This document shows positions 19,290-26,298 of a DNA stretch of 64,000 nucleotides, one piece after another. This DNA is from Candidatus Sulfopaludibacter sp. SbA3 (GTDB taxonomy: Bacteria; Acidobacteriota; Terriglobia; Bryobacterales; Bryobacteraceae): the NCBI GenBank assembly GCA_945890485.1, contig CAMDCN010000012.1:62001-126000 (forward strand), read 5' to 3'. Under the pieces are notes generated by a model, which made no database searches, had not been told where the DNA came from, and saw only the letters and a program-made list of their open reading frames with translations. Both the position numbers and the translations under genes were made by a program. Numbering within the stretch: the first letter of the stretch is position 1; every line of letters starts with the position of its first letter.

Positions 19290-20601
19290 CGGCGGCTTTC
19301 GCCACATCCACCCGGCTTAGCAAAACGAAGCCAATCACAAAGAAGACCACCAGGGAGAGAATCGCCGTTCGATAGCTCCCAGTGCTCTGCAAAGCCAGCG
19401 CGAAGATAAGGGGACCAAGCCAACTGGTCCCCTTATCGCTGATCTCATACACGCTGAAGTACTCGGCCTCTTTGCCGACGGGAATCATCAGCGAGAACAG
19501 CGAACGGCTCAAAGCCTGCGTCCCGCCCATCACCATGCCGACGATGAACGACATGATGAAAAACTCCTCGTGCGTCTTCACCGCGACGTAGATGTATCCC
19601 AGGGTAAGCGCCCAGATTACCAGCGCCACCATAATCGTGTTCCGCGCGCCGATCTTCGAAGCGATGAATCCAAACAGCATCGCGCCAAAGAACGCCACAA
19701 ACTGCACCATCAGGATCGCCATGGTCAGCTTCGACATCGGCATCTTCAGCTCATCGCTGCCGAACTGGCCCGCCAGCGCGATCACAGTCTGAATGGCGTC
19801 GTTGTAGATCAGATACCCCACCAGATAGATCATGGTCTGCGGGTAGTGCCGCAGCTCCTTCACGGTGTGAAAGAACTGCCGGAAGCCCACCGAGACAATG
19901 CTCTCGCCCGGCGGCAGCTCCTGCGGCGTTCCCCGGTTCTTCAAGCCCGCCAGTGGAATCAGCGTGAACCCCGCCCACCAAACGCCGGCTGAGCAGAGGC
20001 TTACCCGCACCGCAAACGCCTCGCTAAATCCCCACGCCTCCGCGTTCGAGAAGAACAGCAGATTCATCAGCAGCAACAAGCCGCCGCCCAGGTAGCCGAA
20101 GCCCCATCCCCGGGAACTGACAGCATCCCGCTCTTCCGGCGTCGACAGCTCCGACAGGAACGAGTTCGAAACCACATTGGCCGCACCAAAGGCGATGTTC
20201 GCAAATATGAAGAGCCCGCCCCCCAGTAGATACAGGTTTCCCTGCACGAAGAACATCGCCATTGTGGCGATCGCGCCCAGGTACGCAAAGACCGCGAGAA
20301 ACTCGCGCTTGTTCCGTTTGTAGTCTGCCAACGCGCCGACCAGCGGCAGCACCACCACCTGCCCGATCACCGAGAGTGAAACGCAGTATCCCCAGAACGC
20401 CCGCGGATCCACGTTCAAGCCGAAAGGATGCACCATGCCGTCGGCGCCGGCGGCGTTCTTGGCGATCGAAGTCAGGTACGGCCCGAGGAACAGCGTCAGT
20501 ACTGTGGAGGCGAACGCCGAGTTCGCCCAGTCGTAGAAATACCAGGCCCGCTGCTCTTTCTTCCGCGCTATTTCCGCAAGTGTTGCCTGAGAAAGGTCCA
20601 T
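19270..20601 (-). CDS. MFS transporter, UMF1/Atg22-like
   Basis: A 443-aa integral membrane permease with 11-12 hydrophobic segments. The N-terminal WYFYDWANSAFASTVLTLFL and GPYLTSIAKN segments are typical of the UMF1 (vacuole effluxer Atg22-like) branch of the major facilitator superfamily. GALADYKRNKREFL is the loop 2-3 signature. Substrates are unknown. Atg22 exports amino acids in yeast. The start at ATG 20601 is preferred over ATG 20619. Both overlap the 3' end of the upstream hydrolase gene, so the two genes are translationally linked. Expression likely follows the hydrolase promoter. Confidence 0.87.
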   Translation of the reverse strand: MDLSQATLAEIARKKEQRAWYFYDWANSAFASTVLTLFLGPYLTSIAKNAAGADGMVHPFGLNVDPRAFWGYCVSLSVIGQVVVLPLVGALADYKRNKREFLAVFAYLGAIATMAMFFVQGNLYLLGGGLFIFANIAFGAANVVSNSFLSELSTPEERDAVSSRGWGFGYLGGGLLLLMNLLFFSNAEAWGFSEAFAVRVSLCSAGVWWAGFTLIPLAGLKNRGTPQELPPGESIVSVGFRQFFHTVKELRHYPQTMIYLVGYLIYNDAIQTVIALAGQFGSDELKMPMSKLTMAILMVQFVAFFGAMLFGFIASKIGARNTIMVALVIWALTLGYIYVAVKTHEEFFIMSFIVGMVMGGTQALSRSLFSLMIPVGKEAEYFSVYEISDKGTSWLGPLIFALALQSTGSYRTAILSLVVFFVIGFVLLSRVDVAKAAATARNS

Positions 20602-21569
20602 GCAATGTCTCCCCGCCATTCGTGTCCGCCGTCAAACTCCTGATAGTCGAGCGTGGGGTGATGCACCCGCGCCTCCGCCAACGTCCGCCGTACACTCTCG
20701 ATTGGCGCGGCGGCATCCTTCACCCCGGTCTGAATCTGCAAGGGCCGCGGGGCGATCAACGCCACCTGCTGTGGCGATGTCAGGTCGATCGGCCGGCCGC
20801 CCATCACCGTCTCCCGCACGAGCGGCGCCTCCCGGAAGCATCCCGAGGCCACCACGGCCTTCACGCGCGGATCGAGCGCCGCAATGTACAGCGCGTAGTA
20901 TCCCCCGTAAGAGAGCCCGATCATGGCGACGCGGGTCGCATCCACCTCCGGTCGCTCCAGAACTGCATCCAGGGAACGGATCACCTTCATCGACTCGACG
21001 GCCATCAGGCTCGTACCCGCATTCCGAAGCTTCAAATCCAAGTCCGCCCGTACCTCCGCCGGAATCGGCGTGCTTGTGTCCCGGTCGCGAAACGGGTGCA
21101 TCACGAACAGCGGGGCCCAAACGATGTAGCCTTCCTGAACCGCTCCGCGAATCTGGTCGTGATAGTTCGTCCCGCCTTTGAAGAGAGCCATCTCCGGAAA
21201 CCCGCCTCCGCCGTGCAGCGAAACCACCAACGGCGTCGCACCCCGCCGATTCTTCGGCACGAGATACAACCCGTAAGTTTCTAACCCCGCCGCGACCGTC
21301 ACCCAGCACCGCGAGTAGGTCGCAATCGAATCCTCACCCATTGCTTCGCACCGCATCGCGGGCTTGTCCGTGAATCCCGGCGGCGGAAAGCCGATCTTCG
21401 TGCGAAACTGCTGCCGCAGCGCCTCCGCGGCGGGCAGCTTCTTCACATACTCTTCCAACTGCCGGTAACCCTGCTCCCGGAAGGGCCGCGACTTTTGCAA
21501 ATCTTCTTCAAATACCGGGCCTTGCGCCAGAAGCGCAAGCGGAAGCAACAGTATCGCGCAGCGAACCAT
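20568..21569 (-). CDS. Exported alpha/beta hydrolase (acetyl-xylan-esterase/dienelactone-hydrolase-like)
   Basis: A 333-aa protein from ATG 21569, with signal peptide MVRCAILLLPLALLAQ. The serine nucleophile elbow is GLSYGGYYALY (GxSxGG), the oxyanion region PLVVSLHGGGGFPEM, and the histidine is in FDGGHEW near the C-terminus. Architecture resembles acetyl xylan esterases and prolyl-oligopeptidase-like hydrolases acting outside the cytoplasm. Substrate unknown. A longer frame back to 21824 crosses the divergent gene and has no signal peptide, so it is not used. The -10-like TACTCT is 7 nt before the ATG. Downstream, the MFS gene begins inside its last codons. Confidence 0.83.
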   Translation of the reverse strand: MVRCAILLLPLALLAQGPVFEEDLQKSRPFREQGYRQLEEYVKKLPAAEALRQQFRTKIGFPPPGFTDKPAMRCEAMGEDSIATYSRCWVTVAAGLETYGLYLVPKNRRGATPLVVSLHGGGGFPEMALFKGGTNYHDQIRGAVQEGYIVWAPLFVMHPFRDRDTSTPIPAEVRADLDLKLRNAGTSLMAVESMKVIRSLDAVLERPEVDATRVAMIGLSYGGYYALYIAALDPRVKAVVASGCFREAPLVRETVMGGRPIDLTSPQQVALIAPRPLQIQTGVKDAAAPIESVRRTLAEARVHHPTLDYQEFDGGHEWRGDIAWTFLRQHLRK

Positions 21570-21594
21570 ATGGATTAGAGTAAACGATACCGCC

Positions 21595-22014
21595 ATGCTG
21601 AGACTCTGCCTTTCTCTTACCTTCCTTCTGCTCCCGCTGCTTGCCCAACCCGCCGACGAATCCCGCCGCCTGCCGCTGGCGAACCGCACCAAATCCGATG
21701 TAATTCCCAAAGCTCTCCTTGGGAAGTCGTTCATGCCCGGCGGTACGCTGGCCACGTATAAGAAAGGCACCAAGGAATATCGCGTTTTCGTCACGAAGCT
21801 GAAGGACCCCACTACGGCCGCCATCCTTCTGCTCGATTGGAAGAAGGCGCTGCAAGGCGCGAAGCTTGTCCCCAGCTTCGGTGGTTACTTCGGCACCGAC
21901 GGTGGCCAGCCCGTCTTCGTCTTCACCAAGGGTCCGTGGATGGCAGGCACGGTGGGGTTGTCGGAGAAAGAAGCCGACGCCGAAGCTCGCGTGCTTGCGA
22001 CGCGCTTAAACTAA
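21595..22014 (+). CDS. Small secreted protein, hypothetical
   Basis: A 139-aa protein with signal peptide MLRLCLSLTFLLLPLLAQ. The mature part is basic and beta-rich (GGTLATYKKGTKEYRVFVTK, GGQPVFVFTKGPWMAGTVGL) and ends in an acidic helix (SEKEADAEARVLATRLN). No family is recognised and no catalytic motif is visible. It is divergent from the hydrolase gene with a 25-bp gap and converges on the serine hydrolase gene with a 4-bp overlap. Confidence 0.72.
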   Translation: MLRLCLSLTFLLLPLLAQPADESRRLPLANRTKSDVIPKALLGKSFMPGGTLATYKKGTKEYRVFVTKLKDPTTAAILLLDWKKALQGAKLVPSFGGYFGTDGGQPVFVFTKGPWMAGTVGLSEKEADAEARVLATRLN

Positions 22015-23093
22015 CTCAGCCCCACCGGCCACCCGGACTCCGCCGCGATCGCTGCTACGATCCGATCCACCAGCGGAGCGCCATCGTCTGAGTTAGTCAT
22101 CACCGCGGCCCCGTGCGACCCATCCCGCGCCGCCCAGAGCCGGCAGCGGTAACCCGCGTTCGATCCGCCGTGCCCGAACCAGCCGGGCCGCGTCTCGAAC
22201 CCTAGCCCATAGGGCCCGATGTGCGGCGTCACCATCAACTCGGCGGAAGCCTTCTCGATCACCTTGTTCGACTTGCCCGCCAAGGCATTCTGCACTTCTA
22301 TGGCGAACTTTGCCAGGTCGATCGGGGTTGTCCACAGCCCCGCCGCCGCCATCTCCGGATAGGTGTGCCAGCCGCCCGTATAGCTTCGGCCGTTCTCATG
22401 AAAGCCCACCGCCGCCCGTGCCGCCAATTCGGCCGGCAGCGGCTGTTCAAACGTACTTGTGTAGAGCGATAGACGCTGCAGAACGATTCGTCGAATCAAC
22501 TCCGGAAATGCTTTGCCGAAGCGATCTTCCAGCAGGACCTGCAACACGGTGTAGCCCCCACCGGAGTAGCGAAACTTCGTTGCCGGCTGCTGATCCACAC
22601 GAACCGGCAGTGTGCGGGCGGGAAGCTTCCCGTCCAGGATCTCGAGCACGCTGGGCACGTCATCGTCTTCGTCGTAGCCGGGAAAGCCGTGAACCGTCAG
22701 CCCGGCCGTATGGCTCAACACGCTCCGCAGGGTGACCTTGGCCGAAGCCGTGAATTCGTTCTCCGGCACCTGCCAGCTTTTCAACTTCCCGTTCACGTCT
22801 TCGTCCAACGTGAAGTTGCCGTACTGCGCCATGTGCAGCGCCGCCATGGCGGCCAGCGGTTTGGAAATAGAAGCCGCTTGAAACAGCGTGCCCGTGGTCG
22901 TCGCCACGCCATAGGCGCGCGCCCATTCAATCTGCCCGGCGCGGAAAATCGCCATGCTTACAGCTGGAACCCGCTCCCCGGCCATCGAGGTGACCGGTAG
23001 CCAGCGCTGCTCAATGCGCCGAATCCGGTCCTCCAGCGGACCCGCATAGAGGCCCGCGCCAACACCGAAAAGCAGAAATGACCGGCGCCGCAC
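22011..23093 (-). CDS. Exported serine hydrolase, beta-lactamase class C/PBP4-like
   Basis: A 360-aa protein with a short Arg-rich signal (MRRRSFLLFGVGAGLYAGP). The penicillin-recognising fold is clear: SxxK as AASISKPLAAMAAL near residue 74, the YxN-type motif as KFRYSGGGYTVLQ near residue 173, and the KTG-type motif as WFGHGGSNAGYRC near residue 310. The family contains esterases, D-amino-acid peptidases and lactamases. Substrate cannot be assigned. GTG start. It begins only 6 nt after the PAAR stop on the same strand, so it may be the last gene of the T6SS transcript, though it is also a common stand-alone gene. Confidence 0.88.
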   Translation of the reverse strand: MRRRSFLLFGVGAGLYAGPLEDRIRRIEQRWLPVTSMAGERVPAVSMAIFRAGQIEWARAYGVATTTGTLFQAASISKPLAAMAALHMAQYGNFTLDEDVNGKLKSWQVPENEFTASAKVTLRSVLSHTAGLTVHGFPGYDEDDDVPSVLEILDGKLPARTLPVRVDQQPATKFRYSGGGYTVLQVLLEDRFGKAFPELIRRIVLQRLSLYTSTFEQPLPAELAARAAVGFHENGRSYTGGWHTYPEMAAAGLWTTPIDLAKFAIEVQNALAGKSNKVIEKASAELMVTPHIGPYGLGFETRPGWFGHGGSNAGYRCRLWAARDGSHGAAVMTNSDDGAPLVDRIVAAIAAESGWPVGLS

Positions 23094-23099
23094 CCGGCC

Positions 23100-23600
23100 T
23101 TAGCCTCCGATAATCACGGTCGTGCAGCCCTTGGCAATCTTGTTGGGGCCACCGATTGCTTCGAGCACCGTATCGCCCAACCGGCAGGCCGGAAGCTTGT
23201 CGATCAGAACCGTCGCGGATCCGTCGATGACCACGCCGGGGCCGTGCGGAGGAACTGGCAGCGGCGTGACGCATGCGTGGATGTCGGCTCCTGCCGCAGC
23301 GCTCATGATTGTACTGGTCATCTGCGCCAGCATCAGCCCCTTTGTGGTTTCCTCCGCGATCTTCAATCCCGGCATTGCGGGCGTCCCCGAAGCGGCTTGG
23401 GTCGCCGCCTTGGCGATCTCGATCGTCGTGTGGGCTACTTTTTGCGCGGCTTGCACCGCCGCCGCACCGGCGAGCGGCATCCCGCGCCAAGCTGGCAGAA
23501 AACCAATCAAGCAAGTCAATGACCCCGGCCCCGGCGTCAGTACGGGCGGAAGCGGATGGGACACACTATCCGTGATTCGGGCGGCTGGACCTTTCGGCAT
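23100..23600 (-). CDS. PAAR-domain T6SS spike tip protein with internal helical insert
   Basis: A 166-aa protein that sharpens the VgrG spike. The N-terminal part (AARITDSVSHPLPPVLTPGPG) and C-terminal repeats (HGPGVVIDGSATVLIDKLPA, CRLGDTVLEAIGGPNKIAKG) form the PAAR fold with its metal-binding His/Cys. Between them, residues about 38-105 are hydrophobic and Ala-rich (AVQAAQKVAHTTIEIAKAAT), an insertion that may act as a membrane or chaperone-dependent segment. No toxin domain is attached. It ends the T6SS gene run, 31 nt after the 673-aa unknown gene. Confidence 0.85.
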   Translation of the reverse strand: MPKGPAARITDSVSHPLPPVLTPGPGSLTCLIGFLPAWRGMPLAGAAAVQAAQKVAHTTIEIAKAATQAASGTPAMPGLKIAEETTKGLMLAQMTSTIMSAAAGADIHACVTPLPVPPHGPGVVIDGSATVLIDKLPACRLGDTVLEAIGGPNKIAKGCTTVIIGG

Positions 23601-23631
23601 TACGATTCTCCTTCATGCTAACGCGAAATCG

Positions 23632-25653
23632 CTACGGTTGATTTCCTGCGCCGGGGTACTTGTGGTTTCCCTTCACTTCGTTGTACACGGCCAACTTAAT
23701 CTTCTCGGCGCTTCCCGCGTTCAGCCGCGCGGCCAACGGGAAAAACGCCACCACTGTCGGCTTGGCGGGCGCCTGATCCGGCGGCAGATCGGACTCCCAA
23801 TCATCCTTGAACCCTGTCAGATTCTGCCCGCCGCTGCCCGCCTGCAGACCCTGGCTTGACGCCCGGTCCTTGATCTTCTTCAGCCGCATGGCGGTTTCGC
23901 GACCTTCGTCCACCTTTTTCTTCGCTTCGGCCATCGCATCCTTGGCCTTTTTGACGACATCTCCCAGCGGCCCGCTCACCTTGCCATAGGTATTGTCCAT
24001 GATCAGGTCCCACACCGGGAAAAACGTATTGCGGAAGTTCAGCGCGAGAAGCCAAGGGAACATTCCCAAATAGACTTCCATCGCGATCGCGTTCTCTTTG
24101 ACGGCCTGCTGACGCGCCCCTTCGAGTTTGTCGACGAGTTCTCCCATCGTCAGTTGCAGCGCCACGTTCATGTGCCGCAGTACTTCGTCGTTCAGTTCAT
24201 CCTGCCCTGTCTCCAGCAACGCTGCCCCTGGAGACACCGATTTCCCCTGCACGTTCACGGCGAACTCTTTGGCGCGCTGCAGGAACCCGATGTTTTCCAT
24301 CACCAGCGCCACCAGTTTATCCAGCATCCGCGCCCGCGCCGCCCGGTACATCGCCGCCTCCTGAATGGGCTCGACCGCCGGCCGCTCCATTAGCTTCAGG
24401 TACACTTCCCGCAGAAACTCGTTGTTCATCAGCGTCACTTCGCTGATCACCCGTTCGATAAAGCCGGGCATGCTGGACATACCCAGCGCCCCTTTGAAGC
24501 CACTGACTATCGTCGCCGTCACCTCCTTCGGCGGAGAGGGAGGAGCTCCCGCCTCCGGAGGCGGCGTCTCAATCTGCAGGGACTGGTCGAGATATGACGC
24601 GCCGGGTGGCGGTTCCGGCGGCGTACCCGCCGTCAAGAAGTCCATCGCATCGTCTACCGCGTTCTCCACGGTGGCCCGGGTCTCATCAAACTTCTTCTTC
24701 GCCTCGTCCAGGAAACCGATCCCCGTGCCTTCCGGCGCATCACCCATTAATGGCACGGGCGGCGACTCAGGCTTCGGGTACCACAGGTAGAACACCGGGC
24801 TGTGCTGCTCCTGAATGGCCTTCACCGTGTACTGCCGCACTGCTTTCTCGATGACCGGTTCCAGATCCTTCGCCAGCCGGACGTAGAATCCGAGGTACAC
24901 ATCCATCGGCTTAAACGCCAAACCCTGAATGAAGTTGAAGATGTCTTTCACGGCAGGCGGAATGCCGGGAATCATCGAGATCGAGTTGCTCAGCCCGCCC
25001 ATGATTCCGCCCGCCGGATCGTTTGCCGGAGGCGCCAACAGCTTCTCCAGGAAGGCCCGGTAGTTAGCTCGCGCCTGATGAAGATCGATCCCGGCCTTGT
25101 GCACGTTTTTGTACGTGATCACCGCCGCGTTCACCGGCGTCACCGCCGACTTCACCGCCTCGCCGAAAGCGTTCACATCGGCGGCCTTTGGCGCGGCTGT
25201 CCCACCTCCACCGCCGATCAGGTCCGCCCCCATCGACATCAGTTCCCCGGCGCCGCCCTTCGTTTTTTCAAGGTCCGCCATCACCGATTGCGTCGCCGAC
25301 ATGAAACTAGAAAGCAGCAGCGCTTCCCGTTCGAGAGCGGCGCGGAACATGATGCCGTGGGACTTCGCCGCCGGGCCGAACTCCAGGTTCGTATCGTCCT
25401 TCAACGAAGGGTGGTCGAAATTCAGCGAGGTATCCGGATGGGCGTAGCCCATGTGGATGAACTCGATCGGCGCGCCTCCGTCGCGTGGTCGGGTCTCGTT
25501 TGGCGATTGAAACCCGGGGGCTTCCTCGGCGGTCTCCCCCACCGTCTCGCCCTTGGTGAACTTCATCTCGGCTGCACCGCCGGGCGCTCCCGGCACCGCA
25601 CCGCCCAGCGCCGTGCTGGCGGCATCAAGGCCAGAACTAACTGCGTCTAACAT
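23632..25653 (-). CDS. 673-aa T6SS-associated protein of unknown function
   Basis: Not recognised. A large, Ala/Lys/Met-rich, mainly helical protein without signal peptide. The N-terminus is low-complexity (residues 1-60). Pro-rich linkers occur around residues 365-405 (TPPEPPPGASYLDQ, TPPPEAGAPPSPPKE). C-terminal coiled coil with many Lys/Ala (DVVKKAKDAMAEAKKKVDEG), then a basic tail. A hydrophobic patch MFPWLLALNFRNTFFPVWDLI near residue 560 could be membrane-interacting. It sits between the LysM-peptidoglycan-binding gene and PAAR in the vgrG module, the usual place for cargo effectors or their adaptors. No immunity gene with an obvious signature follows. Function is inference from position. 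Confidence 0.6.
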   Translation of the reverse strand: MLDAVSSGLDAASTALGGAVPGAPGGAAEMKFTKGETVGETAEEAPGFQSPNETRPRDGGAPIEFIHMGYAHPDTSLNFDHPSLKDDTNLEFGPAAKSHGIMFRAALEREALLLSSFMSATQSVMADLEKTKGGAGELMSMGADLIGGGGGTAAPKAADVNAFGEAVKSAVTPVNAAVITYKNVHKAGIDLHQARANYRAFLEKLLAPPANDPAGGIMGGLSNSISMIPGIPPAVKDIFNFIQGLAFKPMDVYLGFYVRLAKDLEPVIEKAVRQYTVKAIQEQHSPVFYLWYPKPESPPVPLMGDAPEGTGIGFLDEAKKKFDETRATVENAVDDAMDFLTAGTPPEPPPGASYLDQSLQIETPPPEAGAPPSPPKEVTATIVSGFKGALGMSSMPGFIERVISEVTLMNNEFLREVYLKLMERPAVEPIQEAAMYRAARARMLDKLVALVMENIGFLQRAKEFAVNVQGKSVSPGAALLETGQDELNDEVLRHMNVALQLTMGELVDKLEGARQQAVKENAIAMEVYLGMFPWLLALNFRNTFFPVWDLIMDNTYGKVSGPLGDVVKKAKDAMAEAKKKVDEGRETAMRLKKIKDRASSQGLQAGSGGQNLTGFKDDWESDLPPDQAPAKPTVVAFFPLAARLNAGSAEKIKLAVYNEVKGNHKYPGAGNQP

Positions 25654-25674
25654 GTTGCCGTCTCCAAGAAATGG

Positions 25675-26295
25675 TTAAGGGTGCAGCGATTGCAGCTTGC
25701 TGCGGGTGGCGTCGTCGATCTTGCCGGTTTTCGGCAGGCCATGCGCGCCTTGAAATTGTGAAAGCGCAATCTGGGTTGCTTCGTCGACTTCGTCGCCGTC
25801 GCCACAATAGAAGCCCAGGTTGCTAAGCCGCTGCCGGACACCTGACACCGTGTCGATCGGATTCAGGTGCCCCAGAGAGATCGGAATCTCTTCGCCGGTG
25901 TTCGTCAGAATCAACTTGCCGCCAGGGCAGTTGGGCCGGATGAAAGCCTCTACAAAGCCATCGCCGTCCGTCGTGCCGTCAATCGTCTTGTCGTCAAGCA
26001 CTAACGTATAGGGCTCGTTCTTTCGCGGCTCGCCGAGCATCATCAACTGCATCCGGATCTTCGCCGGCACGCCCTTGCGCTCAAACTTGTGCGTGGCGTC
26101 TGTGCCTTTGCTGGCGTTCTTCAGCCGGAGCTCCGGGATGAATACCTCATCGCCCGGGTTGAGTATGTTTGGCGTCTTCCGCAGTGCCTTCAGCTCTGCG
26201 TTCTGTGGATGGTTCCAAAGCGTCTCCCAAAAGTGCCCATGGTCGTGGGCCAAGCTGGGAATACTGTCACCGCGGCTGACTGTGTGCATTGGCAT
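25675..26295 (-). CDS. LysM and peptidoglycan-binding domain protein in the vgrG module
   Basis: A 206-aa protein without signal peptide. Residues 3-55 form a LysM module (HTVSRGDSIPSLAHDHGHFW ... NPGDEVFIPEL), the middle is a beta-sandwich-like segment (EPYTLVLDDKTIDGTTDGDG), and residues about 145-206 form a PG_binding_1 helix bundle (VSGVRQRLSNLGFYCGDGDE ... LSQFQGAHGLPKTGKIDDAT). The gene starts 3 nt after the vgrG stop, so it is coupled. It could be a spike-loaded factor that holds onto cell wall, or an adaptor. It has no hydrolase domain. Domains are visible by eye, role is inferred. Confidence 0.82.
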   Translation of the reverse strand: MPMHTVSRGDSIPSLAHDHGHFWETLWNHPQNAELKALRKTPNILNPGDEVFIPELRLKNASKGTDATHKFERKGVPAKIRMQLMMLGEPRKNEPYTLVLDDKTIDGTTDGDGFVEAFIRPNCPGGKLILTNTGEEIPISLGHLNPIDTVSGVRQRLSNLGFYCGDGDEVDEATQIALSQFQGAHGLPKTGKIDDATRSKLQSLHP

Positions 26296-26298
26296 GGG

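Noticed and set aside
17478-19307. 609-aa minus-strand frame opposite the choice-of-anchor I gene
   Set aside because: It is a shadow of a highly GC3-biased gene, and the plus strand has a signal peptide, propeller repeats and PKD-like domain.
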